From: Sulfurihydrogenibium azorense Az-Fu1
Lineage (GTDB): Bacteria; Aquificota; Aquificia; Aquificales; Hydrogenothermaceae
Assembly (NCBI RefSeq): GCF_000021545.1
Contig: NC_012438.1
Span: 1,176,003 to 1,240,002, forward strand
Direction: 5' to 3'
Length of the DNA: 64,000 nucleotides
Position 1 is the first letter of the stretch; each line of letters starts with the position of its first letter. Shown here one piece after another: positions 10,054 through 18,112 of the stretch. The notes beneath the pieces are model-generated. The model did not search any database, was not told the DNA's origin, and saw only the letters and a list, made by a program, of their open reading frames with translations. The position numbers were made by a program, and so were the translations under genes.

Positions 10054-11451
10054 TTAACTTTTTCCTAAAATACTGTTTTTATAACCATAGAAAAAGTAAA
10101 TTAAAATACCAATTATTGTCCAGATAAAAAATCTCATCCAAGTATCAAATGGTAATCCTGCCATAATAAACATTAGGAAGATAAGGTTTAAAGGTAGTAG
10201 TAGGTTTGGATAAGGGACTTTAAAAATAGGTCTTATATCTGGTCTATTTTTTATAACAATTGCAGCAACTCCCACCATAAAGTAAGCAAAAAGGGTTCCT
10301 ATATTTACCATTTCAGCAAGTATTTTCAAAGGTAAAAAGCCAGCTAGAACAGATAAAAAAACACCCCCTAAAATGGAGGCTTTGTAAGGTGTGTTAAACT
10401 TTGGATGTATGTCTGCAAAGGTTTTAAAGAAAAGTCTATCTCTTGCCAGTGAGTATAAAACTCTCGTAAATCCAAGTCCCATAACTATCATAACACTTGT
10501 TATAGTTATTACAGCTCCTAAAGATATAAAGTCTGCAACCCATTTTTCATTTACTTGGTACATAGCGTAAGCAAGAGAGTCAGGTTTACCTTCGTAAGAG
10601 TAATAAGGAAGTATACCAACAAGAACAAAAGAAACGGTTATGTACAAGACAGTGCTTATACTTAAAGATAATATTAGCCCTTTTGGAAGTGTCTTCTGTG
10701 GATCCTTTGTCTCTTCTGCTAAGGTTGATACTGCATCAAAACCAAGGTATGCAAAAACAATTAAAGATGCAGCACTCCATACACCTTGCCATCCATAAGG
10801 AAGGAAATTTGAAGTTATATTTTCAAGTTTTACGTACTTTAATCCAATAAATATAAAGACTAATAATACAGCTAACTTTAGCAGTACTATGAAAAAGTTA
10901 ACCCTTGCACTTTCTTTTATACCTATGGTTAATAAAGCAAAAACACCAGCCATACCCAAGAAGGCAAACAGATCTATGACAGTCCCTTTGGAAGGATCAA
11001 AGGCACCACTTAACGCTACAGGAAGTGTAAAACCGAAGTTGTTTTCTAAAAAAGTTCTTAAATACCCTGACCATCCCGTTGCAACTGCCGCAGCTGCCAC
11101 ACCGTATTCAAGTAAGATATTCCAAGCAACAAGCCATGCTATCACCTCTCCTAAAGTAGCGTAGGTATAACTGTAAGCACTCCCAGATATAGGAAAAGCA
11201 GAACTAAACTCAGCATACACTAAAGCAGTTATACCTATTGCAATTGCAGAAAGTACAAAAGAGAGAATTATACCCGGACCTGCATATGCAGCTGCTGCCT
11301 GCCCGGTAATAACAAAAATACCAGCTCCTATAATCCCACCAACCCCTATAAAAACTAAATCCCATAAACCAAGACTTCTCTTTAATTTTGTATCTTTTAT
11401 CCCATCATAGTACCTTTTCCTAAAAAAGTCTTTCACAGACACCTCCTGCAT
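10054..11451 (-). CDS. APC-superfamily amino acid permease (cationic amino acid transporter-like)
   Basis: A 465-residue protein with about 12 hydrophobic segments. The first helix carries [11 protein letters not shown], the classic APC substrate-binding loop. A later Phe-Ala-Tyr-Leu-Gly-Phe-Asp segment followed by Glu-Glu-Thr-Lys-Asp-Pro matches the YfnA/CAT branch. It would import amino acids by proton or substrate gradient. The upstream region is shared with the divergent EAL/GGDEF gene. Substrate specificity cannot be deduced. Confidence 0.88.
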   Translation of the reverse strand: MQEVSVKDFFRKRYYDGIKDTKLKRSLGLWDLVFIGVGGIIGAGIFVITGQAAAAYAGPGIILSFVLSAIAIGITALVYAEFSSAFPISGSAYSYTYATLGEVIAWLVAWNILLEYGVAAAAVATGWSGYLRTFLENNFGFTLPVALSGAFDPSKGTVIDLFAFLGMAGVFALLTIGIKESARVNFFIVLLKLAVLLVFIFIGLKYVKLENITSNFLPYGWQGVWSAASLIVFAYLGFDAVSTLAEETKDPQKTLPKGLILSLSISTVLYITVSFVLVGILPYYSYEGKPDSLAYAMYQVNEKWVADFISLGAVITITSVMIVMGLGFTRVLYSLARDRLFFKTFADIHPKFNTPYKASILGGVFLSVLAGFLPLKILAEMVNIGTLFAYFMVGVAAIVIKNRPDIRPIFKVPYPNLLLPLNLIFLMFIMAGLPFDTWMRFFIWTIIGILIYFFYGYKNSILGKS

Positions 11452-11592
11452 TTATAATTTGTGTATTGTAAATAAAATTTTAACATACCTAAAAGCCAGT
11501 ATAAATGTTAAAGGGAATTAATCATTTTTTAAAAAAAACTTAACATTACTGTATTATCTTTTAGATGATAAATTTTGAAAAAGGTACGATTT

Positions 11593-13329
11593 ATGACAGA
11601 AATAGATAGTATTATAGACAATTTATACTTTGTGTACCAACCGATTGCTAATATAAGAACCGGCGAAATTTTTGGTTATGAAGCATTAATAAGAGGTTTT
11701 GATAAATTAGGCTTTAAAAATCCTCATGAATTATTTGATTACTTAAGTAAAAACAACTTACTTTTTAAAGTTGATATAAAGTTGAGGGAAAAAGTAATTT
11801 TAGAATTTTTAGATAACTTTAGCTTAGGCCATAGACTTTTCTATAACTTAGACAGTAGAATAATATCTGATGTAAACTACAAAGAAGGAGAAACCATTAG
11901 AATACTACAAAATTATAATGTGCCTAAAAATTTACTTGTATTTGAGGTCTCTGAAAGATTCTCAGTAGATAAGGCATCATTATCAGCCATAATCAAAAAT
12001 TATAAACAACAGGGCTTTGAGCTTGCCCTGGATGATTTTGGAGTAGGGTCTGTATGTCTAGAAACTCTATATAGACTGTATCCTAACTATTTGAAGATAG
12101 ATGGATTTTTTATAAACGGTATAAACAAAGATTTTACAAAGCTTAGTATAATCAATTTTCTTAACAAGCTGTGTAGCAAACTAAACATAAAAGTTATAGC
12201 AGAAAAAGTTGAAGATAAAAAGATAGTTTACGTTTTAGAAGAAAACGAAATATACTTATCCCAAGGATACTTTATACAACCACCTTCTAAAATAGAACAA
12301 AAGAAGGACTACATAGAGTTAAATTTAGATTTCAAAAGAAAATCAGAAAGTGAAAACATACAAATAAAACTAGAACAATTTATAGATGACTGTTATACAG
12401 TAAGTGTTGATGATAATTCTATCATTTTATACGAATTTTTAAATAACAATCACCACGAGATAGAAAAGCCAATAGTAGTTTTAGACCAAAAGAAACATCC
12501 AATAGCTTCTATATCTGCCAAAAAACTTATGAAAACTTTCAATAATAGCGTGCTTAAAAGTTTATACTTTTTAAGAAGAGACAAAAAAATTTATGATTTA
12601 AACGATTTATTTGAACCTATAGTCTTTATAGATTTATCAAAAAATTTAGATTTTAATATGATTGAAAACTTATTAGAAAACAGTGATAAAAATTACTTTG
12701 TAATTTCAGAAAACTTAAAGTTTAAAGGAGTAATTCACTATAAAAATCTACTAAAATTAGTACTAAGAGAGAAACTTTTAGAAGCTATAGATAAAAATCC
12801 ATTAACTAAACTACCAGGAAACATATCTATCAAAAAGTACATAGATCAAAATTTAAATAATCAAGAAGAGTTCTTTGCTGTATACTTCGATTTTAACAAC
12901 TTTAAACCATTTAACGATTATTACGGCTTTAGAAGAGGAGATAGATCAATTTTAATGTTTTCAGAGATACTAAAATCAAACTTTCATAGTGATAACTTTT
13001 TCGTAGGGCATGTTGGAGGGGATGACTTTTTCCTTGGATCTAAAGATATAGATTATGAAAGTTTGTACAGTAAAGTAAAATTTGTTGTTGAAAAGTTTAA
13101 TCACGATGTAATTTCACTGTACGATAGAGATGATATAGAGAAAGGATACATAGTATCAAGAGATAGAAACGGTGTTGAGAGAAAGTTTGAATTCTTGACA
13201 GTTTCAGCTGCCATAGTTTATATACCAAAAGGAAAAAAATTAAATCAGAGTGTATTAGACGAGATAATAGCCCAAGCCAAAAAAGAGGCAAAAGAACAAA
13301 AAAATATATTCAGTCTGTGTGTCTACTAA
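11593..13329 (+). CDS. EAL - CBS pair - GGDEF cyclic di-GMP protein
   Basis: The N-terminal EAL phosphodiesterase-type domain (residues ~10-235) contains Glu30-Ala-Leu-Ile-Arg, a later Glu-Val-Ser-Glu-Arg and Leu-Asp-Asp-Phe-Gly-Val-Gly, so most metal ligands look present. A CBS-like middle region (~270-395) follows, then a C-terminal GGDEF domain with the signature changed to Gly-Gly-Asp-Asp-Phe, which may weaken cyclase activity. A frame-equivalent TTG lies 18 bp upstream at 11575, but ATG 11593 is preceded by AAAAAGG at good spacing, so it is preferred. There is no membrane segment. It heads an apparent operon with roadblock, MglA-like GTPase and zinc-ribbon/HEAT genes (gap 22 bp, then 2 bp, then overlap), pointing to c-di-GMP coupled to a polarity-type GTPase switch. 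Confidence 0.88.
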   Translation: MTEIDSIIDNLYFVYQPIANIRTGEIFGYEALIRGFDKLGFKNPHELFDYLSKNNLLFKVDIKLREKVILEFLDNFSLGHRLFYNLDSRIISDVNYKEGETIRILQNYNVPKNLLVFEVSERFSVDKASLSAIIKNYKQQGFELALDDFGVGSVCLETLYRLYPNYLKIDGFFINGINKDFTKLSIINFLNKLCSKLNIKVIAEKVEDKKIVYVLEENEIYLSQGYFIQPPSKIEQKKDYIELNLDFKRKSESENIQIKLEQFIDDCYTVSVDDNSIILYEFLNNNHHEIEKPIVVLDQKKHPIASISAKKLMKTFNNSVLKSLYFLRRDKKIYDLNDLFEPIVFIDLSKNLDFNMIENLLENSDKNYFVISENLKFKGVIHYKNLLKLVLREKLLEAIDKNPLTKLPGNISIKKYIDQNLNNQEEFFAVYFDFNNFKPFNDYYGFRRGDRSILMFSEILKSNFHSDNFFVGHVGGDDFFLGSKDIDYESLYSKVKFVVEKFNHDVISLYDRDDIEKGYIVSRDRNGVERKFEFLTVSAAIVYIPKGKKLNQSVLDEIIAQAKKEAKEQKNIFSLCVY

Positions 13330-13351
13330 AAACCACTATTAAGGAGTTTGA

Positions 13352-13804
13352 ATGGACATCGTAAGCTACACTATAGAGAAAAAAGATTTAGAGTACATAG
13401 AAAGTATATTAGAAAAGTTTATAATGGCTACTTATGTTGATTTAGTTTTGATAGGAGATGAAGGAGGAAGGGTTGTATCGTTTTTATCCTCTGATGTTAA
13501 AGACGAAAGGGAAGCTTCAAGGTTTGCTGTTGTTTGTGCAGGTGTTTTAGGGGCTTTAGATCAATTAAACCATATTATTCATGAAAAAAACACATTTTTT
13601 ACAGAAGGTATAAATAAGTCTATATACATAAGAATAAGTCAGTATAACTTCTTTATTGCTTCTATTTTTGATAAGAAAGTCCCTCTTGGATCTGTTAAGT
13701 TGTTTACAGAAAAAGCCTTAAAAGAACTTGACCCGATATTTAATCAAATAAGGAACCGTAAAAAGGACAATTTTAAAATAAGCTTTGATATGCTGGAGTT
13801 TTAA
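13352..13804 (+). CDS. Roadblock/LC7-domain protein (MglB-like GTPase regulator)
   Basis: A 150-residue protein with the alpha-beta pattern of roadblock/LC7: strand Val-Asp-Leu-Val-Leu-Ile-Gly-Asp-Glu-Gly-Gly-Arg-Val-Val, a long helix beginning near Ala-Ser-Arg-Phe, then Tyr-Asn-Phe-Phe-Ile-Ala-Ser-Ile-Phe-Asp. In MglA/MglB systems such proteins act as GTPase-activating dimers. It starts with ATG after AAGGAG and sits 2 bp before the small GTPase gene, so a cognate pair is likely. Confidence 0.8.
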   Translation: MDIVSYTIEKKDLEYIESILEKFIMATYVDLVLIGDEGGRVVSFLSSDVKDEREASRFAVVCAGVLGALDQLNHIIHEKNTFFTEGINKSIYIRISQYNFFIASIFDKKVPLGSVKLFTEKALKELDPIFNQIRNRKKDNFKISFDMLEF

Positions 13805-13806
13805 CT

Positions 13807-14313
13807 ATGAAAGAGGTTTTAATAGTTTATCACGGAATAGGAATGGCAGGGAAAACCACCAATTTAGACTCGTTAAAAGATATATTTTCAAATTACGTTA
13901 TAGACAGGTTTCATGCTAAAACAGTTGAAAACAGAACAATATTTTTAGATACACTTTTGTTAGGAATAAACATCAAAAACTTAGATTTTAAACTAAAGGT
14001 TAGATTAATGTCTACCCCGGGACAGGATAGGTTTGAGATACTAAGACCTTGGATACTTAACAACGCCAACGGATTTGTGTTTGTGTATGACCCTACAGTG
14101 AACCATAATGAAAATTTAAAAGCTTTTAAAGAGATATACGAATCAAAACTGCCTAAAGTGATACAAATAAACAAAGTAGACTTAACAGAACAAAAAAAAG
14201 TAGAGGAAATTAAAAGAATCTTTAAAGATTTTACTACAATAGAAGCTGTTGCAAAGGATAACAAAGGTGTAAAGGAAACTTTTCAAGCTATACTTAGGGA
14301 GATTTTAAGATGA
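13807..14313 (+). CDS. MglA-like small GTPase
   Basis: A 168-residue Ras-like GTPase. The P-loop is Gly-Ile-Gly-Met-Ala-Gly-Lys-Thr-Thr (residues ~10-18), followed by Ser-Thr-Pro-Gly-Gln-Asp-Arg as the switch II/G3 motif and Ile-Asn-Lys-Val-Asp as G4. Gly-Met-Ala-Gly-Lys-Thr-Thr and Thr-Pro-Gly-Gln are characteristic of the MglA family, which sets cell polarity for motility and polar proteins. The preceding roadblock protein is its probable regulator. It ends in an ATGA overlap with the next gene, suggesting translational coupling. Confidence 0.88.
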   Translation: MKEVLIVYHGIGMAGKTTNLDSLKDIFSNYVIDRFHAKTVENRTIFLDTLLLGINIKNLDFKLKVRLMSTPGQDRFEILRPWILNNANGFVFVYDPTVNHNENLKAFKEIYESKLPKVIQINKVDLTEQKKVEEIKRIFKDFTTIEAVAKDNKGVKETFQAILREILR

Positions 14314-15542
14314 AAGGTTGGAAAGATAAAAGTATTGCTGTGTACTACGAAGTTCACAAAGACCTTACCAACTTAGAGAAAGTGTTGGAGCTGTTAAAAT
14401 ACAAAAAATTTAACGGTGTGCTAGAGTTAAAATCTTTTGATGGTGTTGTTGAATATCCTATAATAGAAGGAGAGTTAAACAAAAAATACTTCAAAGACTT
14501 TGATGTTTTTAGTGTGTATAAAACAAACAAAAATTTCCTTATTCACTATTTTAGATTAAATGAGATTCCATCTATTCTTTACTATGAAAAGGAACCTGTG
14601 TGGGTTAACTTAGATTCAATAAATATGAATATTTACGAATTTTTTAAGAAACTTCAAAACTTACCTTTAACAGGTTTTGTAAAAGTTTATAACAGAATTC
14701 ATTTTAGCAAAAGTTTCATATTTTTTTATATGGGAGAGGCAGTAGCTGGTAAGAAAGATAGTATTTTAACCCCTTCTGTCCTTGAAGATATAATACATGA
14801 TATGAAAAATTATCCCTGCGAGGTAGGAACATTCACCGTTCCGGATGAAATTTTAATCTTTTATCTTGCTAAAGTTAGGTATATTATTACTTTAGAAAAA
14901 TATGAAGACTTATTTGAAGTTATTGATAAAAACAAAATGTACTTCATACAGAGCATAAATCCAAACGAAGTAGGTTTTGGAATATTTGATGGTGATTTTG
15001 TATTTCAGAGTGATAACTTCCAAAAATGTTTTTATTATGAGATATATGAAGTAATAAAACTTCCTGAGAAAATTCAAGGAGTTGATATATTTGATTTTAT
15101 GTCAAAATCAGATACTTTAAATATAAAATCATTGAAAGATTACCAAGGTGTTATTACATACTTTTGTCCTGCTTGCTGGTCTGTTATAAAAGAAGAAGAT
15201 AAAATTTGTCCTAACTGTGGCTTTGACCTTACTGAGTTTCATAATATGGATTACGAATACAAACTACTTTTGAGTCTTGAACATCCTGTAAAAGAATGGA
15301 GAAAAAACGTAGTCCACGTAATAGGAATAAAAAGATTAGAAGAGGCCATCCCCTACTTAGATATTATGATAGATAAAGAACAAGACCCATTCATACTTAT
15401 AGAAATTGTTGATACTTTAGTAAAAATATCAACGCCTTCTGTTATACCTCTTTTGAAGAAGCTATCAGAACATAAATACGCAATAGTAAGAAACAAAGCG
15501 AGGACAACTCTAGAAAAAATCTCAAAAATTCTTTTGTCTTAA
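14310..15542 (+). CDS. Zinc-ribbon and HEAT-repeat protein with DUF4388-like N-terminus
   Basis: A 410-residue soluble protein. The N-terminal segment has Asn-Gly-Val-Leu-Glu-Leu-Lys-Ser-Phe-Asp-Gly, resembling DUF4388/PATAN modules often found next to GTPase or response-regulator proteins. A zinc ribbon Cys-Pro-Ala-Cys ... Cys-Pro-Asn-Cys lies at about residues 284-304. The C-terminal ~100 residues form HEAT-like repeats (paired helices with Ala-Ile-Pro-Tyr-Leu and Val-Ile-Pro-Leu-Leu). Start ATG overlaps the GTPase stop (ATGA). A scaffold or effector role for the GTPase is inference; no enzyme motif is visible. Confidence 0.65.
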   Translation: MKGWKDKSIAVYYEVHKDLTNLEKVLELLKYKKFNGVLELKSFDGVVEYPIIEGELNKKYFKDFDVFSVYKTNKNFLIHYFRLNEIPSILYYEKEPVWVNLDSINMNIYEFFKKLQNLPLTGFVKVYNRIHFSKSFIFFYMGEAVAGKKDSILTPSVLEDIIHDMKNYPCEVGTFTVPDEILIFYLAKVRYIITLEKYEDLFEVIDKNKMYFIQSINPNEVGFGIFDGDFVFQSDNFQKCFYYEIYEVIKLPEKIQGVDIFDFMSKSDTLNIKSLKDYQGVITYFCPACWSVIKEEDKICPNCGFDLTEFHNMDYEYKLLLSLEHPVKEWRKNVVHVIGIKRLEEAIPYLDIMIDKEQDPFILIEIVDTLVKISTPSVIPLLKKLSEHKYAIVRNKARTTLEKISKILLS

Positions 15543-15586
15543 ATTCTGATATTATAATTTACTCTCAATTTTTTAGGAGGGTTTTA

Positions 15587-16756
15587 TTGAAGAGTAAGGA
15601 AAACTGGCTTATAGTACTTTTTGCAGCTGCTTATATATCAATATCTCTGTTTACGGCTCTTATTGTATTGTTTTTAGTTTACGAAATTTTTAAGATAGTA
15701 AAAAGGCAGTTAACAATAAATGGAGAGTTAAAACTTTCTCTATTTATGATAATTACTCCATCGTTAATATCTACTGCAGTGTATGGTAATCTAAAAGAGT
15801 TTACAGGGGTGTTAAGTCAAACATTTTTTAATATCTCATACTTTGCAAAAGACATGTTTAACCCTACAGAGAGACTTTTTTACAAGGTAAATCTTACCAT
15901 AGTTATCTTTTGTACAGTAGAAGCTGTAATAACTGTGTTTAACTACTACAGAGGTTTAGAACAGCCTATATGGGGTGGAGTTTTTGAGATAGGGATAGTT
16001 TTTTCCTTAGGCAGTTTGTCGGCTTTTGTTATGTTTTTATTAGAGAAAGATAAACTAAAAAAAGGAGTTTATCTAATTTTATTCTTAATATTTACTTTTC
16101 TTGTCTTTTACACAGGAAAGAGAAATCCAATATTAGGAATCTTTTTCTCTTATGTAGTTTTATTTGTTGTTTTACTTAGATTTTCACATGTAGGAAAGAA
16201 AGTTTTATATGCACTATCGGGATTGTTTTTTGTAGTAGTCTTAGCTGGAACTTACGTTGCTTTTGAAAAATTCCCCAAATATAAGATCTTACTTGAAGCT
16301 GTGTTTACAGGAAAAACACTCTCTGAAGGGGAACTAAACGAGTTTTCAAGTGCAAGGTGGGAAATAGGTAAGAAAGGTTTAGAAGTTATAAGAAAGGACT
16401 TTGAGAATAAAAATATTCTTCCTATCCTTATAGGACATGGTTATAACGCAGGAGCAAGGTTAGACCCTCCTTCTCCTGTAGGGAGGTCTTACGAGTCTAT
16501 CTTTTTAATATCAGAGTTTATAAATATTGGTTTAATTGGTCTTTTAGGACTTATATTTTTGATGTATAAGTATTTTAAATTTGTACTATTTACTAAACTT
16601 CAAAGTAAAGACCAGATAGTAGCTTTACCTTTTTTAGTTTTTCCTACTTACTTTTTAGTTGGCGGGATTTTCAGTGGAATATGGGATGCAATACTTCCCC
16701 TTTACTTTTTAATGTTTGGAATTGCTGAAAACTACTTTAAAGGGCAAAATCGATGA
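15587..16756 (+). CDS. O-antigen ligase/polymerase family membrane protein
   Basis: A 389-residue protein with about ten hydrophobic segments and one larger periplasmic-type loop with Gly-His-Gly-Tyr-Asn-Ala-Gly and Pro-Ser-Pro-Val-Gly-Arg-Ser-Tyr-Glu-Ser, followed by a Gly-Leu-Ile-Gly-Leu-Leu-Gly membrane helix. This is the Wzy/WaaL signature layout: transfer or polymerisation of undecaprenol-linked glycans. The start codon is TTG, preceded by GGAGGG with 6-8 nt spacing. Its end overlaps the convergent glycosyltransferase by 25 bp. Polymerase versus ligase cannot be told from sequence. Confidence 0.75.
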   Translation: MKSKENWLIVLFAAAYISISLFTALIVLFLVYEIFKIVKRQLTINGELKLSLFMIITPSLISTAVYGNLKEFTGVLSQTFFNISYFAKDMFNPTERLFYKVNLTIVIFCTVEAVITVFNYYRGLEQPIWGGVFEIGIVFSLGSLSAFVMFLLEKDKLKKGVYLILFLIFTFLVFYTGKRNPILGIFFSYVVLFVVLLRFSHVGKKVLYALSGLFFVVVLAGTYVAFEKFPKYKILLEAVFTGKTLSEGELNEFSSARWEIGKKGLEVIRKDFENKNILPILIGHGYNAGARLDPPSPVGRSYESIFLISEFINIGLIGLLGLIFLMYKYFKFVLFTKLQSKDQIVALPFLVFPTYFLVGGIFSGIWDAILPLYFLMFGIAENYFKGQNR

Positions 16757-17874
16757 TTTAAAAGCTTTTTATAAACATTAACAAGCTTTTCCATTGTTAT
16801 GTTTACGTCAAAATTTTTTTTAACAAACTGCTGGATCTTATCTTTCTCAACTCTTTCTAAACTTTCTGATAGATTCACTACTTTGTATATAAAATCAAGA
16901 CTGTCTGTACAGAGTAAATCTTTATAGTAACAAATTTCCGGAAAAGAGTTTTCCTTGTAGGCAACTACAGGAAGACCACAGGCTTGAGCTTCAATCAATG
17001 ATATTCCAAAAGTATCACTTTTAGAAGCTGTAACGAATATATCAGAGATTTTATACAGTTTGGCTATTTCTTCTCTGTCTTCAATATAATCTACAACGGT
17101 AAAATCGCTTTCAAGCTGGTCGTACACCTCTTCTTTGAGTGGTCCATCTCCTACAAGTAGAAAGTGAAACTTTTTAGGTTTTATAAAATTAAGTGTTTTA
17201 AATATCTTTAAAAGATGGGAAAAATTTTTATCTGGAGAGAATCTTCCTACGTATATTAAAACAACCTTATCTTTTTCTATTGCGTAATGTAGTCTCAAAG
17301 ATTTATCAACATGAGTATTGGTAAAGACATCTAAATCTATTCCGTGATAGACAACTTCAACATTTTGTATGTTAATACTTCTAAGATAGTTTTTTATATA
17401 GTTAGATGGTGCAATTACCAGGTCCATACTACTGTAAGTTTTATACACGTACTTTTTTATTATTGGTCTTATTATGTTTTTCCCTTTTAGTAGATTTGTT
17501 GAGACTTTTTCTAAATCTGAGTGAAAAAATCCTACTACTTTAAAACCACTTTTTTCTTTTAGATAGTTAACCACTGATGGTATTAAGAATGGTGATCCAA
17601 TCTCAACTACATCAGGATTTTCCTCTTCTATAACTTTAGCCAGTTTGATAGGATTTATGATTAGCCTGTAATTTTTTGAAAATAAAAGCTGGGGGGACTT
17701 TAGGGTTATAACCTTTGTTTTTTCTTTGTAGTAGCAGCTGTCTTCTTCTGCAGGGATTAGGAGAGTATGATGTATATCTTCACACTTTGAGAAGTAGTTC
17801 ATTTTGTTGTTTATGTATGTTTTTATTCCCCCTCCCCTACTACTGTAAAAATGGGTTATATCAAGAACTTTCAT
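16732..17874 (-). CDS. GT4-family glycosyltransferase
   Basis: A 380-residue GT-B glycosyltransferase. The N-terminus has Ser-Arg-Gly-Gly-Gly-Ile (nucleotide-sugar acceptor loop). The C-terminal half has Tyr-Val-Gly-Arg-Phe-Ser-Pro-Asp-Lys, Leu-Leu-Val-Gly-Asp-Gly-Pro and the EX7E motif region Phe-Gly-Ile-Ser-Leu-Ile-Glu-Ala-Gln-Ala-Cys-Gly-Leu-Pro-Val. No membrane anchor. It likely adds a sugar to an envelope glycan or glycolipid. Its ATG overlaps the stop of a small frameshifted upstream gene (ATGA), and it ends in the convergent O-antigen-type gene. Confidence 0.9.
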   Translation of the reverse strand: MKVLDITHFYSSRGGGIKTYINNKMNYFSKCEDIHHTLLIPAEEDSCYYKEKTKVITLKSPQLLFSKNYRLIINPIKLAKVIEEENPDVVEIGSPFLIPSVVNYLKEKSGFKVVGFFHSDLEKVSTNLLKGKNIIRPIIKKYVYKTYSSMDLVIAPSNYIKNYLRSINIQNVEVVYHGIDLDVFTNTHVDKSLRLHYAIEKDKVVLIYVGRFSPDKNFSHLLKIFKTLNFIKPKKFHFLLVGDGPLKEEVYDQLESDFTVVDYIEDREEIAKLYKISDIFVTASKSDTFGISLIEAQACGLPVVAYKENSFPEICYYKDLLCTDSLDFIYKVVNLSESLERVEKDKIQQFVKKNFDVNITMEKLVNVYKKLLNHRFCPLK

Positions 17875-18112
17875 TTAGTTAAATTCTTCACTATTATTTT
17901 TACAAGGTCTTTGTGGTAAAGTTTAAAACCGTAAGATGTTTTTTGGAAAAGGTTGTACTGTTTAGCAATTTTCCCTATCATTATGAGACTGATATACTTT
18001 TTGTTCTCTTTATAACTTCTTTTTGTATGTCAGTTGCAATCCACCACTCACTGTCCTTTGATTTTACTGTAGGTGTAGGGTCAACAGGGTAGTAACTTCT
18101 CTTTGTTTTCAT
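17871..18112 (-). pseudogene. Small hidden gene (about 80 residues) split by a -1 frame change
   Basis: The start ATG (18112-18110) overlaps the stop of the PHP-glycosyltransferase gene as ATGA and has GGAGG upstream. The first frame runs 43 residues (starting MKTKRSYYPV, ending SISVS) to a TAA at 17983-17981. From about position 18029 the -1 frame is open and continues to a TGA at 17873-17871, which overlaps the ATG of the GT4 gene as ATGA. The total of 242 bp is one base short of 81 codons. The switch must lie in 17984-18029, which contains two runs of five A. ATGA junctions at both ends strongly suggest one ancestral gene in a coupled operon. No family recognised; a Trp-Trp and a Tyr/Lys-rich C-terminal half are the only features. 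Confidence 0.7.
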
